DNA of 64,000 bases. It comes from Agromyces sp. H17E-10 (lineage in GTDB: Bacteria; Actinomycetota; Actinomycetes; Actinomycetales; Microbacteriaceae). A program made the position numbers and the translations under genes. The DNA is taken from positions 2,852,001-2,916,000 of the forward strand of contig NZ_CP095042.1 of assembly GCF_022919715.1 (NCBI RefSeq), given 5' to 3'. Shown here in pieces: positions 10,307 to 19,615 of this stretch (position 1 is its first letter; each line of letters opens with the position of its first letter). A model generated the notes under the pieces. The model had not been told where the DNA came from and did not search any database. It was given only the letters and a program-made list of their open reading frames with translations.

Positions 10307-13300
10307 GTGCCCAGACGCAAACTGACGGCTGCCGCAGCCATCGCCGCATTGTTCGGCGCGCTGCTGACACCCGCTCTGCTCGCCACGCCGGCTTCGGCGG
10401 TGACGCTGCCGAGCGGCCTCCAGACCGGATTCCAGATCGACGGTGACATGGACGGCGGAACGCTGCCCGACACCTTCGACTGGCACAGCTTCATGAGTCC
10501 GCTCCAGCCCGACGGGCCGTCGACGTTCACGTCGCCCGGGCCGTACACCACCGCCCAGGGCTTCCAGTCGACGGGCATCGTGTACGGGACGTCCGGGTGG
10601 GACAACGTGACCCTCGACGCCGCGTGCGACGTGCTCGACGCGACGGGTTCGCCCGGCAGTCAGCAGCCGAACACCAATCCGTGGGCGCCCGGCCCGGCGA
10701 ACGTCAACGCGAAGGGCGACGTCTGCAGCGGCGGCGCGGCCTACGAGGTGATCACCGACGATCAGGGTGACGACCACGTCGTGCTCTACATGTACTGGAC
10801 GCGGCTCACGGGCAACGGCGACATGAGCACGTTCGAGACGCTCGAAGGCCCCGAGGCCGGACGATGCGACGACTTCCTGGTCGAGTTCAACTACGACTCG
10901 ACCAACAACGCGACCACGGCCTATGTGCTCAAGTGGACCCCGACGTCCGGCGACGCGTGCGCCGACCCCGACGGGGCGGGCAGCTGGAGCAACACCGGGG
11001 CGGTGCTCGACTTCACCGCCGCCGTCGGCCAGCGCACCGAGGGCCCCGCGCCGACGCCGGGTGACCCGGGAACGTTCGGCGAGATCGCGGTCGACCTGTC
11101 GGCGGCCGGGCTCTTCTCGCCCGACACCTGCACCGGCTTCGCCACCGGCACCGGCTTCTCGCGGACCGGCAACGCCGAGGGTGCGCAGATCCAGGACTAC
11201 ATCGTTCCGCAGAACCCGCTGGTCATCACCAACTGCGGCGCGCTCAGCATCACGAAGCTCTCCGACCCGCCGGCGATCACCTCGACCGACCAGTTCGACT
11301 ACACCGTGGAGCGAGCGGGCGGCGGCGACATCTATCCCGACCAGACGACGATCGACGAGTCGCTGCGCATCGGCGAGACCGACGTCTGGCCCGACGTGCT
11401 CGCCGGCGAGGACTACACCCTGAGCGAGGTCATCGGCGACGACGTGCCGTGGGAGCTGCTCTCCATGAGCTGCCAGATCGACGACCGCATCATCGTGCTC
11501 GACTCGCCCGACGACGTGTTCCCGGTCGAGGCGAACAACGTGACGGCCTGCAAGATCGTCAACACGACCTCGTGGGTGACGGTCGAGAAGCAGACGCTTC
11601 CCGACGGCGCCCCCGACACGTTCGGCTTCACGGTCGGCGACACCGCGGTGCAGCTCACCGACGGCCAGACGAGCGCTCCGATCTACTTCAGGCCCGGAAC
11701 CCAGGTCGCGGTCGACGAGACCGACCTGCCCGAGGGCTGGAACCTCACCGACGTGACCTGCACACCGGAGGGGACCGACACCGCGACCGGCGCCACGGTG
11801 ACCACGGTCGCCGGCGAGGGCGTGAACTGCGTGTTCACGAACACGCAGAACGGCAGCATCCAGGTGCACAAGGTGGTCGACGGCCAGGAGGGTGCGGTGT
11901 TCTCCTACACCGGCAGCTGGCTCGACGACCCGTCGACCTTCGAGATCGACGCGACCGACGGCTCGGGCGACAGCGAGGTGTACTCGGTGGAGCCCGGGAC
12001 CTACGACCTCTCCGAGGCCGCGCTCGAGGGCTATGACACCACGGGCCTCGTCTGCGTCGACCCCGACCAGGGTACGGCCGCCGACCTGACCGACTACACG
12101 GCGGTGCTCGACGTCGACCCCGGCGAGTTCGTCGAGTGCACCTACACGAACACGCAGCGCGGCGAGATCCGCGTCGACAAGGAGACCATCCCCGACGAGT
12201 GGAACCAGGACTTCGACTTCTCGCTGACGGGTGAGGACACCGACGAGCAGTTCACGCTCAACGACTCGTCCGACGACGAGGCGAACCCGTGGAGCTCGGG
12301 TCTCATCGTTCCCGGCAGCTACGTGGTCGCCGAGACGGTGCCCGCGCACTGGGTGCTCGACTCGATCAGCTGCGGCAGTGCCGAAGGCCCGATGTCGGCC
12401 ATCACGCTCGAGCCCGGCGCCGTGATCACCTGCGTGTTCACGAACGAGGCGCTGCCCGGCTCCGTGACCGTGGAGAAGAGCGTCGAGGGCGTCGCCGACG
12501 GCTTCGAGTGGGCGTTCGACCTCACGATCTCGCCGGTGCCCGGTGAGCAGGCCGGCACCCAGACGGTGAGCGGCACCGGTGAAGGCTCCGACAGTGCCAC
12601 CTGGACCGGCCTCGTGCCCGGCGACGACTACACGGTCTTCGAGACCGCGGTCGACGGCTGGAACATGGGCGAGATCACCTGCACGGGTGGCGACGGTGCG
12701 CTCGAGGACGGCAACGGTGACGCGCCCGGCTTCCAGTTCACCGCCGAGATCGACACCGAGATCGAGTGCGCCCTCACCAACGAGGCCGTGCCCGGCCAGA
12801 TCGAGGTGACCAAGTCGACGGTCGGCGGAGACGGCACGTTCGACTTCGAGCTCACCCCGCTCGACGCCGAGGGCGCGCCCGCGGGCGACCCCGTCGTCGA
12901 GAGCGTCACGACCGAGGGCGGCGAGGGCACCGCGGTGTTCGACGGCGTCCTCCCCGGCGGACGCTTCTCGCTCGCCGAGGCCGACCCGGGTGAGGCCTGG
13001 GTCGCCGGCGACCTCGCGTGCACGGTCGACCCCGTCGGCGAAGCCGGCCCGTCGCCGATCGACGCGAACGACTTCACGGTGCAGCCGGGCGACCTCATCG
13101 CCTGCGCCATCGAGAACGTCGCTCGCGGTCCGCTCGAGATCGTGAAGACCGTCGACGGCCCGGCCGTGAACAACGGCGACGGCACGTGGGACGTCTCGTA
13201 CACGATCACGGTCACGAGCCAGTCGGCCACCGACGAGTCGTACGACCTCTCCGACGAGCTGAAGTACGGCGACGGCATCACGGTGCTCGAGGCGTCGATC

Positions 13301-13678
13301 ACCGGCCCCGAGGGCATCGCGATCAACCCCGACTGGGACGGCATCGAGAACCTCGCGGTCGCGACCGCGGTGCTGCCCGCCGGCGAGACGCACGTCTACG
13401 CCGTCTCGGTGACCTCCGATGTCGCGTCCGACATCGCTTCGGACCAGGCCGACTGCGCCGTGGCCTCCAGCGACGAGGGCAGCGGCGAGCTGAACTCGGC
13501 GACCATCGAGTTCTGGAGCGGCTCGGCGTCGAGCGAGGACTGCGCGCCGGTCACGCCCGAGCAGCCGCCGCTGCCTTCGACGGGTGCGTCGCTCACGGCC
13601 GGCTGGCTGGGTCTCGGCGTGATCGCCGCCGGCGGCCTGCTGCTCTTCCTCCGCCGTCGCCGGTCGGTGAAGGCGTGA
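10307..13678 (+). CDS. Sortase-anchored surface protein with SpaA/DUF5979-like repeats (LPSTG)
   Basis: 1123 residues from GTG 10307, preceded by GAGGA at 10293-10297. A signal peptide ends near residue 30 (PASA). An N-terminal domain (about 31-300) precedes about six prealbumin-like modules, each closing with a Cys-x-x-(T/N) motif such as VNCVFTNTQNGSIQVHK or VECTYTNTQRGEIRVDK. A DUF11-like segment follows (NNGDGTWDVSYTITVTSQ). The C-terminus has LPSTG at 1089-1093, a membrane helix and RRRRSVKA, which is a complete sorting signal. It is therefore predicted to be covalently linked to peptidoglycan or pilus material; ligand unknown. Confidence 0.93.
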   Translation: MPRRKLTAAAAIAALFGALLTPALLATPASAVTLPSGLQTGFQIDGDMDGGTLPDTFDWHSFMSPLQPDGPSTFTSPGPYTTAQGFQSTGIVYGTSGWDNVTLDAACDVLDATGSPGSQQPNTNPWAPGPANVNAKGDVCSGGAAYEVITDDQGDDHVVLYMYWTRLTGNGDMSTFETLEGPEAGRCDDFLVEFNYDSTNNATTAYVLKWTPTSGDACADPDGAGSWSNTGAVLDFTAAVGQRTEGPAPTPGDPGTFGEIAVDLSAAGLFSPDTCTGFATGTGFSRTGNAEGAQIQDYIVPQNPLVITNCGALSITKLSDPPAITSTDQFDYTVERAGGGDIYPDQTTIDESLRIGETDVWPDVLAGEDYTLSEVIGDDVPWELLSMSCQIDDRIIVLDSPDDVFPVEANNVTACKIVNTTSWVTVEKQTLPDGAPDTFGFTVGDTAVQLTDGQTSAPIYFRPGTQVAVDETDLPEGWNLTDVTCTPEGTDTATGATVTTVAGEGVNCVFTNTQNGSIQVHKVVDGQEGAVFSYTGSWLDDPSTFEIDATDGSGDSEVYSVEPGTYDLSEAALEGYDTTGLVCVDPDQGTAADLTDYTAVLDVDPGEFVECTYTNTQRGEIRVDKETIPDEWNQDFDFSLTGEDTDEQFTLNDSSDDEANPWSSGLIVPGSYVVAETVPAHWVLDSISCGSAEGPMSAITLEPGAVITCVFTNEALPGSVTVEKSVEGVADGFEWAFDLTISPVPGEQAGTQTVSGTGEGSDSATWTGLVPGDDYTVFETAVDGWNMGEITCTGGDGALEDGNGDAPGFQFTAEIDTEIECALTNEAVPGQIEVTKSTVGGDGTFDFELTPLDAEGAPAGDPVVESVTTEGGEGTAVFDGVLPGGRFSLAEADPGEAWVAGDLACTVDPVGEAGPSPIDANDFTVQPGDLIACAIENVARGPLEIVKTVDGPAVNNGDGTWDVSYTITVTSQSATDESYDLSDELKYGDGITVLEASITGPEGIAINPDWDGIENLAVATAVLPAGETHVYAVSVTSDVASDIASDQADCAVASSDEGSGELNSATIEFWSGSASSEDCAPVTPEQPPLPSTGASLTAGWLGLGVIAAGGLLLFLRRRRSVKA

Positions 13679-13690
13679 GCTGAGTAGAGC

Positions 13691-13740
13691 AACGAACGAG
13701 CGGGCCGTCGGGGATTTCCCCCGTCGGCCCGTTCGTCGTT
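13691..13740. terminator. Bidirectional terminator hairpin
   Basis: The arms at about 13691-13713 and 13718-13740 pair almost throughout (CGGGCCG-TCGGGG against CCCCGTCGGCCCG, plus outer AACGA...TCGTT), closing on a short ATTTC loop. It sits between the convergent surface-protein and HTH genes, so it can end transcription from both sides. Confidence 0.75.
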
Positions 13741-13746
13741 CCCGGG

Positions 13747-13980
13747 TCAGCGCGAGCGCACCACGAGCAGGTCGCCGACCTCGCACTCGAGCGCCTCGCA
13801 GATCGCCTGCAGGGTCGAGAACCGGATGGCGCGCGCCCGGTCGTTCTTCAGCACGCTGAGGTTGACGACGCTGACGCCGACGAGCTCGGCGAGCCGCGTG
13901 AGGGTCATGCCGCGCGCCTCGAGCAGTTCGTCGAGACGGCAGTGCACGTCGGAGGCCTCGTCGGGTTCGGCGGGTGCCAT
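13747..13980 (-). CDS. XRE/YozG-type helix-turn-helix regulator
   Basis: 77 residues; nearly all of it is a Cro/CI HTH: RLDELLEARGMTLTRLAELVG followed by the recognition region VSVVNLSVLKNDRARAIRF and CEALECEVGDLL. The ATG at 13980 shares one base with the DUF2975 stop (TGATG), so it is the second, coupled gene of a two-gene operon. DUF2975 plus a small YozG-type HTH is a recurrent bacterial pair; the HTH probably binds the dyad at 14650-14666 upstream of the operon (inference). Confidence 0.9.
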   Translation of the reverse strand: MAPAEPDEASDVHCRLDELLEARGMTLTRLAELVGVSVVNLSVLKNDRARAIRFSTLQAICEALECEVGDLLVVRSR

Positions 13981-14597
13981 CAGACGAGTCCCTCGGTGTC
14001 GCGCTGGAGTCGCTCGCCGATCTGGAACGCCGCGCCGACGACCCCGAGGGCGAGCAGGCCGAACATGGCGGTGAAATCGGTCGAGAACAGCACCCCGTCG
14101 TACGTGTGGTCGCTCACCGCTGCGAGCGCCCCGTTCACCGACATGGTGGTGAAGAGCGAACCGAACACCCAACCGACCGTGAGCACCGCGGCGCCCGTCC
14201 AGACGATCCGGGTGTTCTGGCGCGTGAAGGCTCGGCCGCGCGCGAGGTTCCAGCAGAGCAGGCCGAGCAGCACGATGCCCGCGACGATCGCGACGCCGAC
14301 GACGATCGGCTGGGCGATGATCGCGAACTGCGTCGCGGCGGCCGGCTGCGGCACCGTGACGATCGCCTGGTCGACCGCGACGTCGACCGCAGCGCCGCCG
14401 GGCCCGATCGGCAGCGGCGCGGTCTCGTCGACGAACGGCACGAGCACCGGCACGTCGCGGCCGGGGAGCACCTCGAGCAGTCGCTGGACCATGACCCAGA
14501 GGGTGATGGCGATGCCGACCGCGCCGAGGACGATGGTCATGTACATGCCGGCCTGGTCGCTTCGGCTGAGCCGGGTGCCGGTGGTGGGCTGGGACAT
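13980..14597 (-). CDS. DUF2975 membrane protein
   Basis: 205 residues with four hydrophobic segments (about 22-45, 90-115, 128-152, 165-190). The ATG at 14597 is chosen for the GAAGGA upstream on the minus strand; a longer reading to 14675 would run through the promoter. DUF2975 proteins are membrane proteins of unknown function usually encoded with a small XRE-type regulator, as here. The pair may form a membrane-linked regulatory unit, but the signal is unknown. Confidence 0.87.
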   Translation of the reverse strand: MSQPTTGTRLSRSDQAGMYMTIVLGAVGIAITLWVMVQRLLEVLPGRDVPVLVPFVDETAPLPIGPGGAAVDVAVDQAIVTVPQPAAATQFAIIAQPIVVGVAIVAGIVLLGLLCWNLARGRAFTRQNTRIVWTGAAVLTVGWVFGSLFTTMSVNGALAAVSDHTYDGVLFSTDFTAMFGLLALGVVGAAFQIGERLQRDTEGLV

Positions 14598-14646
14598 CCG
14601 CTGGTCCTTCCGATCGGGCGATCCTGCACCGCCATATCGAAAAACG

Positions 14647-14675
14647 ATAATAACGATGAACGTTATGTCATGCAA
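14647..14675 (-). promoter_or_regulatory. Sigma-A-type promoter of the DUF2975/HTH operon
   Basis: On the minus strand TTGCAT (14675-14670) and TATTAT (14652-14647) are separated by exactly 17 bp. It is the most consensus-like vegetative promoter in the window and lies about 50 bp before the DUF2975 start. The surrounding AT-rich patch stands out from the GC-rich background. Confidence 0.8.
14650..14666. promoter_or_regulatory. Operator dyad overlapping the -10 and spacer
   Basis: ATAACG-ATGAA-CGTTAT is a perfect 6-bp inverted repeat with a 5-bp centre that covers part of the -10 and the spacer. A second short dyad (TATCG-AAAAA-CGATA, 14635-14649) abuts it over the expected start site. The placement suits autorepression by the HTH protein of the operon. 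Confidence 0.65.
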
Positions 14676-14782
14676 GCGTCATCGCGCTGCGCCCACGGCG
14701 AACAGCGGCCCACGAGGCATCCCGAGTGTTTACGCTCGATGTATCGACGTCCCCTGCCCAGTGGGGCCGTGAGGAGTAGAGC

Positions 14783-17311
14783 ATGTTCGAGAGATTCACC
14801 GACCGAGCCCGTCGTGTCGTCGTCCTGGCCCAAGAAGAGGCCAAGATGCTCAATCACAACTACATCGGCACCGAGCACATCCTGCTCGGGCTCATCCACG
14901 AGGGTGAAGGCGTCGCCGCCAAGGCGCTCGAGTCGCTCGGCATCTCGCTCGACGCGGTGCGCGAGCAGGTGCAGGACATCATCGGCCAGGGCCAGCAGCA
15001 GCCCACGGGGCACATCCCGTTCACGCCGCGCGCCAAGAAGGTGCTCGAGCTCTCGCTCCGCGAGGCGCTGCAGCTGGGCCACAACTACATCGGCACCGAG
15101 CACATCCTCCTCGGCCTCATCCGCGAGGGCGAGGGCGTCGCCGCCCAGGTGCTCGTGAAGCTCGGCGCCGACCTCAACCGCGTTCGCCAGCAGGTCATCC
15201 AGCTGCTCTCCGGCTACCAGGGCAAGGAGCAGGTGCAGGTCGGCGCGAACGAGCAGCAGACCCCGCAGGGCGGCTCGCAGATCCTCGACCAGTTCGGCCG
15301 CAACCTCACGCAGGCCGCCCGCGAGGGCAAGCTCGACCCCGTGATCGGCCGCGAGAAGGAGATCGAGCGGGTCATGCAGATCCTCTCGCGTCGCTCGAAG
15401 AACAACCCCGTCCTCATCGGCGAGCCCGGCGTCGGCAAGACCGCCGTCGTCGAGGGCCTCGCGCAGGCCATCGTCAAGGGCGAGGTGCCCGAGACGTTGA
15501 AAGACAAGCAGCTCTACTCGCTCGACCTCGGTTCGCTCATCGCCGGCTCGCGTTACCGCGGCGACTTCGAAGAGCGCCTGAAGAAGGTCACGAAAGAGAT
15601 CCGCACGCGCGGCGACATCATCGTCTTCATCGACGAGATCCACACCCTCGTGGGCGCCGGTGCGGCCGAGGGGGCGATAGACGCCGCCTCGATCCTGAAG
15701 CCCCTGCTCGCGCGCGGCGAGCTGCAGACGATCGGTGCGACGACGCTCGACGAGTACCGCAAGCACTTCGAGAAGGACGCGGCGCTCGAGCGCCGGTTCC
15801 AGCCGATCCAGGTGGCCGAGCCGAGCCTGCCCCACGCGATCAACATCCTCAAGGGCCTCCGCGACCGCTACGAGGCGCACCACAAGGTCTCGATCACCGA
15901 CGGCGCGATCGTCGCCGCGGCGAACCTCGCCGACCGGTACATCTCCGACCGCTTCCTGCCCGACAAGGCCATCGACCTGATCGACGAGGCCGGCGCGCGC
16001 CTGCGCCTGTCGATCCTGTCGTCGCCGCCCGAGCTGCGCGAGTTCGACGAGAAGATCGCCGTGGTCCGCGCCGCGAAGGAGACCGCGATCGAGGAGCAGG
16101 ACTTCGAGAAGGCCGCGTCGCTGCGCGACGAGGAGAAGAACCTGCTCGGCGAGCGACTGCGCCTCGAGAAGCAGTGGAAGTCGGGCGACGTCAAGACGAC
16201 CGCGGTCGTCGACGAGGGCCTGATCGCCGAGGTGCTCGCGCAGGCGACCGGCATCCCGGTGTTCAAGCTCACTGAAGAGGAGAGCTCGCGACTGGTCTTC
16301 ATGGAGAAGGCGCTGCACGAGCGCGTCATCGGCCAGGAGGAGGCCATCTCGGCCCTCTCGAAGACGATCCGCCGCACCCGCGCGGGCCTCAAGGACCCGA
16401 AGCGCCCCTCGGGCTCGTTCATCTTCGCCGGCCCCACGGGCGTCGGCAAGACCGAGCTCGCGAAGGCGCTCGCCGAGTTCCTCTTCGACGACGAGGCAGC
16501 GATGATCTCGCTCGACATGTCGGAGTACGGCGAGAAGCACACCGTCTCTCGGCTGTTCGGCGCCCCTCCCGGGTTCGTCGGCTTCGAGGAGGGCGGCCAG
16601 CTCACCGAGAAGGTGCGTCGCAAGCCGTTCAGCGTCGTGCTCTTCGACGAGATCGAGAAGGCGCACCCTGACATCTTCAACTCGCTGCTGCAGATCCTCG
16701 AAGAGGGTCGTCTCACCGACGGTCAGGGTCGCGTCGTCGACTTCAAGAACACCGTCATCATCATGACGACGAACCTCGGCACGAAGGACATCGCGGGCGG
16801 CCCCGTCGGCTTCCAGGTCGAGGGCGACACCCGCACCGGGTACGACCTCATGCGCGGCAAGGTGAACGAGGAGCTGAAGAAGCACTTCAAGCCCGAGTTC
16901 CTGAACCGCGTCGACGAGATCATCGTGTTCCCGCAGCTGTCGAAGCCCGAGCTGCTGCAGATCGTCGACCTGTTCATCAAGCGGCTCAGCGAGCGCATGC
17001 TCGACCGCGACATGACGGTCGAGCTCACGCAGGCGGCGAAGGAGCGACTCATCGAGGTCGGGTTCGACCCGGCGCTCGGTGCCCGCCCGCTGCGTCGCGC
17101 GGTGCAGCACGAGGTCGAGGACCGCCTGAGCGAGAAGATCCTGCACGGCGAGCTCAACGCGGGCGATCACGTGCACGTCGACTTCCAGAACGGCGAGTTC
17201 GTCTTCACGACGTCGCAGCGGGCGCTGCCCGCGAACGTCGGCGTGAACGCGAACGCGGCGCTCGGTACCGGCACGGCCACGCCCGACCTGGCGGCCGCGT
17301 CCGGCGAGTAG
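14783..17311 (+). CDS. clpC: Clp protease ATPase subunit ClpC
   Basis: 842 residues; AAA+ unfoldase that feeds substrates to ClpP. Two N-terminal Clp repeats (each with [14 protein letters not shown]) span about 1-145. AAA1 has Walker A GEPGVGKT near 213 and Walker [14 protein letters not shown]-like middle segment follows ([15 protein letters not shown]). AAA2 has GPTGVGKT near 550 and [13 protein letters not shown]. The C-terminal D2-small domain ends in an Ala/Thr-rich tail. The ATG follows GAGGAG. The region 14598-14782 is shared with the divergent DUF2975 operon; TACGCT at 14731-14736 is a possible -10, and a TCGAT-GT-ATCGA dyad (14736-14747) lies just after it. Confidence 0.97.
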   Translation: MFERFTDRARRVVVLAQEEAKMLNHNYIGTEHILLGLIHEGEGVAAKALESLGISLDAVREQVQDIIGQGQQQPTGHIPFTPRAKKVLELSLREALQLGHNYIGTEHILLGLIREGEGVAAQVLVKLGADLNRVRQQVIQLLSGYQGKEQVQVGANEQQTPQGGSQILDQFGRNLTQAAREGKLDPVIGREKEIERVMQILSRRSKNNPVLIGEPGVGKTAVVEGLAQAIVKGEVPETLKDKQLYSLDLGSLIAGSRYRGDFEERLKKVTKEIRTRGDIIVFIDEIHTLVGAGAAEGAIDAASILKPLLARGELQTIGATTLDEYRKHFEKDAALERRFQPIQVAEPSLPHAINILKGLRDRYEAHHKVSITDGAIVAAANLADRYISDRFLPDKAIDLIDEAGARLRLSILSSPPELREFDEKIAVVRAAKETAIEEQDFEKAASLRDEEKNLLGERLRLEKQWKSGDVKTTAVVDEGLIAEVLAQATGIPVFKLTEEESSRLVFMEKALHERVIGQEEAISALSKTIRRTRAGLKDPKRPSGSFIFAGPTGVGKTELAKALAEFLFDDEAAMISLDMSEYGEKHTVSRLFGAPPGFVGFEEGGQLTEKVRRKPFSVVLFDEIEKAHPDIFNSLLQILEEGRLTDGQGRVVDFKNTVIIMTTNLGTKDIAGGPVGFQVEGDTRTGYDLMRGKVNEELKKHFKPEFLNRVDEIIVFPQLSKPELLQIVDLFIKRLSERMLDRDMTVELTQAAKERLIEVGFDPALGARPLRRAVQHEVEDRLSEKILHGELNAGDHVHVDFQNGEFVFTTSQRALPANVGVNANAALGTGTATPDLAAASGE

Positions 17312-17323
17312 ACGCGACGGTCT

Positions 17324-17357
17324 CGGCGGGGCGGGTGCTGCGGCATCCGCCCCGCCG
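17324..17357 (+). terminator. clpC terminator hairpin
   Basis: CGGCGGGGCGG (17324-17334) pairs perfectly with CCGCCCCGCCG (17347-17357) across a 12-nt loop, 12 bp after the clpC stop; TCGTTCGT follows. A GC-rich stem with a weak T tract is usual for high-GC actinobacteria. Confidence 0.7.
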
Positions 17358-17392
17358 TCGTTCGTACGGTCGGGCGAGCCGGCGCTCCGAAT

Positions 17393-17424
17393 TTGACCCT
17401 GCACCATGGTGCAGGGTCGACGCT
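17393..17424 (+). promoter_or_regulatory. MerR-type promoter with 24-bp perfect palindrome
   Basis: A perfect palindrome occupies 17395-17418 (half site GACCCTGCACCA). It begins inside a -35 TTGACC (17393-17398) and runs to GACGCT (17419-17424), giving an overlong 20-bp spacer, the geometry known for MerR-activated promoters. The ATG of the next gene is six bases past this -10, so the message would be leaderless. The obvious ligand of the site is the MerR protein encoded by the second gene. Confidence 0.8.
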
Positions 17425-17430
17425 TGAGGC

Positions 17431-17892
17431 ATGACCCAGGCAATCGTCTCCGACCGACCGACCTTCCCCGCCCAGCTGCCGTCCGCAGGCTGGAGTGCGA
17501 GGCCCCGCTGGGGCCTCGCTGGCGCCGTGTACGACCTCGTCGTCACCATCGGCTTCGCGACCCCGTTCACGGCGGCGCTCATCCTCGAACTGGCGGGGCG
17601 CGCGCACGACCTGTTCGATGTCCCGGGTGCGCCGGCTCCCGAGCTCGACCCGCTCGCGCTCATGTTCACGAGCATGTTCGGCACGGTCGTCACGATGTGG
17701 GCGGTCGCGAGGATCCTGCGCCCCGAGGCGCGGTTCATCGCGATCGACACGGTCGGGCGCGCCGTGTTCTCGGCGCTGATGATCTGGGCGGTGTTGAATG
17801 GGCAGAGTGCGACGATCGTCGTGTTCCTGATCGGGGAGATCACGTGGTTCACCCTGCAACTGAGCGGCCTGCTGCGGCTGCGCCGCCGCTGA
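17431..17892 (+). CDS. Hypothetical four-helix membrane protein
   Basis: 153 residues with hydrophobic segments near 33-52, 75-95, 105-122 and 127-145. No catalytic motif or named family is recognised. It is the first gene of a two-gene unit driven by the MerR-type promoter just upstream, and its end overlaps the merR-like gene by 49 nt. The layout suggests that the regulator induces this membrane protein in response to its signal; a transport or stress role is possible but unproven. Confidence 0.8.
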   Translation: MTQAIVSDRPTFPAQLPSAGWSARPRWGLAGAVYDLVVTIGFATPFTAALILELAGRAHDLFDVPGAPAPELDPLALMFTSMFGTVVTMWAVARILRPEARFIAIDTVGRAVFSALMIWAVLNGQSATIVVFLIGEITWFTLQLSGLLRLRRR

Positions 17893-18269
17893 CCTCGGGG
17901 CAGCTCGCACACGCCGCGGGCGTCGCGCTCAGCACGGTTCGCTTCTACGAGCGACAGGGGCTCGTGGCCCCCGAACGCCGCACGACGGGCGGGTACCGAC
18001 TGTTCGAGCCCGAGACCGCACGTCGGGTCCGGTTCATCCGCCGTGCCCAGGAGCTCGGTTTCACGCTCCGCGAGGTGCGCGACGTCCTGCAGCTCTCGGA
18101 CCGGCCGGAACTCATCGCCTTCGATGACGTCGCCGAGCAGGTCGGAGCCAAGCTCGACGAGCTCGACGAGCGCATCGGCGACCTCCAACGGGTGCGTTCG
18201 GCGCTCGCGGCGCTCGTGGCCTCCGGGCCGGTGCATCCTGAGTGCCCGGTCATCGAGGCGATCGCGTGA
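17844..18269 (+). CDS. MerR family transcriptional regulator
   Basis: 141 residues from GTG 17844, chosen for the GGGGAG at 17833-17838 five bases upstream; a CTG at 17889 is the only other near-N-terminal option. The winged HTH begins with LTSGQLAHAAGVALSTVRFY and continues ERQGLVAPERR; a dimerisation coiled coil follows (KLDELDERIGDLQRVRSAL). The C-terminus HPECPVIEAIA resembles the metal loop of CueR/ZntR relatives, but the first of the two usual cysteines is absent. It probably binds the palindrome at 17395-17418. Confidence 0.85.
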   Translation: MVHPATERPAAAAPPLTSGQLAHAAGVALSTVRFYERQGLVAPERRTTGGYRLFEPETARRVRFIRRAQELGFTLREVRDVLQLSDRPELIAFDDVAEQVGAKLDELDERIGDLQRVRSALAALVASGPVHPECPVIEAIA

Positions 18270-18292
18270 GCGTCGCCGCCTACGATGGTGCG

Positions 18293-18796
18293 ATGACCGA
18301 CTTCACGGTGCGCCGCGCGCGCACGAGCGATGTGCCGAAGATCATCGACGTCGTGGAGCCGTTCGTGACCCGACGCATCCTGCTCGGCAAGGAGCGGGTC
18401 GACCTGTACGGCGCGATCCAGGAGTTCCGGGTCGCGGAGACCGCCGACGGGCGCGTCATCGGTGCCGGCGCACTGCACGTGATGTGGGAGGACCTCGGCG
18501 AGGTTCGCACCCTCGCCGTCGGCGACGGCTGGCTCGGGCGGGGCGTCGGGCACGCGCTGCTCGACGCGCTCGAGGCCGACGCCCGCGACCTCGGGCTCTC
18601 GCGCCTGTTCTGCCTCACCTTCGAGGTCGACTTCTTCGGCCGTCACGGCTTCGAGGACATGGGGGCCGAGACGGTCGACCCCGACGTGTACGCCGAGCTC
18701 GTGCGTTCGCACGACGAGGGTGTCGCCGAGTTCCTCGACCTCGCGAGGGTCAAGCAGAACACGCTCGGCAACACCCGCATGCTCAAGCTGCTGTAG
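18293..18796 (+). CDS. argA: Short-form amino-acid N-acetyltransferase (N-acetylglutamate synthase type)
   Basis: 167 residues, a GNAT-fold enzyme resembling mycobacterial ArgA (Rv2747 type), which makes N-acetylglutamate or glutamine for arginine synthesis without the kinase-like domain of E. coli ArgA. Acetyl-CoA loop: LAVGDGWLGRGVGHALLDAL; the following FFGRHGFEDMG is the usual GNAT C-terminal element, and the end (VKQNTLGNTRMLKLL) fits this family. TACGAT ends six bases before ATG 18293, supporting a leaderless start over the longer in-frame reading. No other arginine genes are nearby. Confidence 0.82.
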   Translation: MTDFTVRRARTSDVPKIIDVVEPFVTRRILLGKERVDLYGAIQEFRVAETADGRVIGAGALHVMWEDLGEVRTLAVGDGWLGRGVGHALLDALEADARDLGLSRLFCLTFEVDFFGRHGFEDMGAETVDPDVYAELVRSHDEGVAEFLDLARVKQNTLGNTRMLKLL

Positions 18797-18907
18797 GGCC
18801 GCGCCGCCCCGTCGGGTGCATCCGGCGGGCCATGCTGCCCGTGGGCGTGTCGAAACCCGCCGACCGGATGCCACGGGGCGGGCGCCCCGCGGTCGTACCC
18901 TGTGACC

Positions 18908-19552
18908 ATGTCGACGAATCCACCGGCAGGCCGGCAGTCACCGCAGGTGTACCGCCGACGGCGGATCGTGGTGCTGCTCGTGCTGCTCGCGGTCGTCGCC
19001 GCGATCGTGCTCATCATCGTGCGGCCGGGGGCGAGCCAGGGCGAGGAGCCCTCGAAGGGCGACGGCAAGCCCGCCGCGACGGCCGGCGAGAAGACGACCG
19101 AACCCGAGTCGACGACGATCCCGACCGAGCCGACCGCCGCCGACGGCGACCCGTGCGCGCCCGAGCAGATCGTCGTCGAGCCCATCACCGACAAGTCGTC
19201 GTACGAGCCCGGCCAGCAGCCGCAGCTGTCGGTGACGATCGAGAACACCGGTGAGAACGTCTGCGTGCTGAACGCGGGCACGAAGGCGCAGGTCTTCACG
19301 ATCACGAGCGGCGACGACGTGTACTGGACCTCGACCGACTGCCAGGTCGACGCCATCGACGCCGAGGTCTCGCTCGAGCCCGGCAAGCCGATCTCGTCGA
19401 GCACGCCGATCGCCTGGGACCGCACGCGGTCGAGCAAGGAGACGTGCGAGGGCGGTCGCGAGACGGTGCCCGCGGGTGGAGCGTCGTACTACCTCGCGGT
19501 GTCGATCGACGGCTTCGACTCGGCCGAGAAGAAGCAGTTCCTGCTCTATTGA
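18908..19552 (+). CDS. Membrane-anchored extracytoplasmic protein of unknown function
   Basis: 214 residues. A basic N-terminus (YRRRR) leads into one membrane helix (IVVLLVLLAVVAAIVLIIV, about 20-39), a Thr/Glu/Pro-rich linker and an external beta-sandwich-like domain (QLSVTIENTGENVCVLNAGT) with four cysteines. The ATG at 18908 is preferred over GTG 18902 because TACCCT ends exactly six bases before it. The external part resembles domains that follow 'intrinsic strength of uncharged ligand' lipoproteins in Actinobacteria, but no function is known. Confidence 0.8.
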   Translation: MSTNPPAGRQSPQVYRRRRIVVLLVLLAVVAAIVLIIVRPGASQGEEPSKGDGKPAATAGEKTTEPESTTIPTEPTAADGDPCAPEQIVVEPITDKSSYEPGQQPQLSVTIENTGENVCVLNAGTKAQVFTITSGDDVYWTSTDCQVDAIDAEVSLEPGKPISSSTPIAWDRTRSSKETCEGGRETVPAGGASYYLAVSIDGFDSAEKKQFLLY

Positions 19553-19615
19553 GCCGGTCCTGAACGCGTCGCGCTGACGCCGGGAGGAGCATCCGGCCCG
19601 GCTACGCTGGATGGC

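Noticed and set aside
9788..13786. Antisense open frame of over 1300 codons across the LPSTG surface protein
   Set aside because: Composition is Arg/Asp/Val/Gly-rich shadow translation with no domains; the sense frame has a signal peptide, repeats and a sorting signal.
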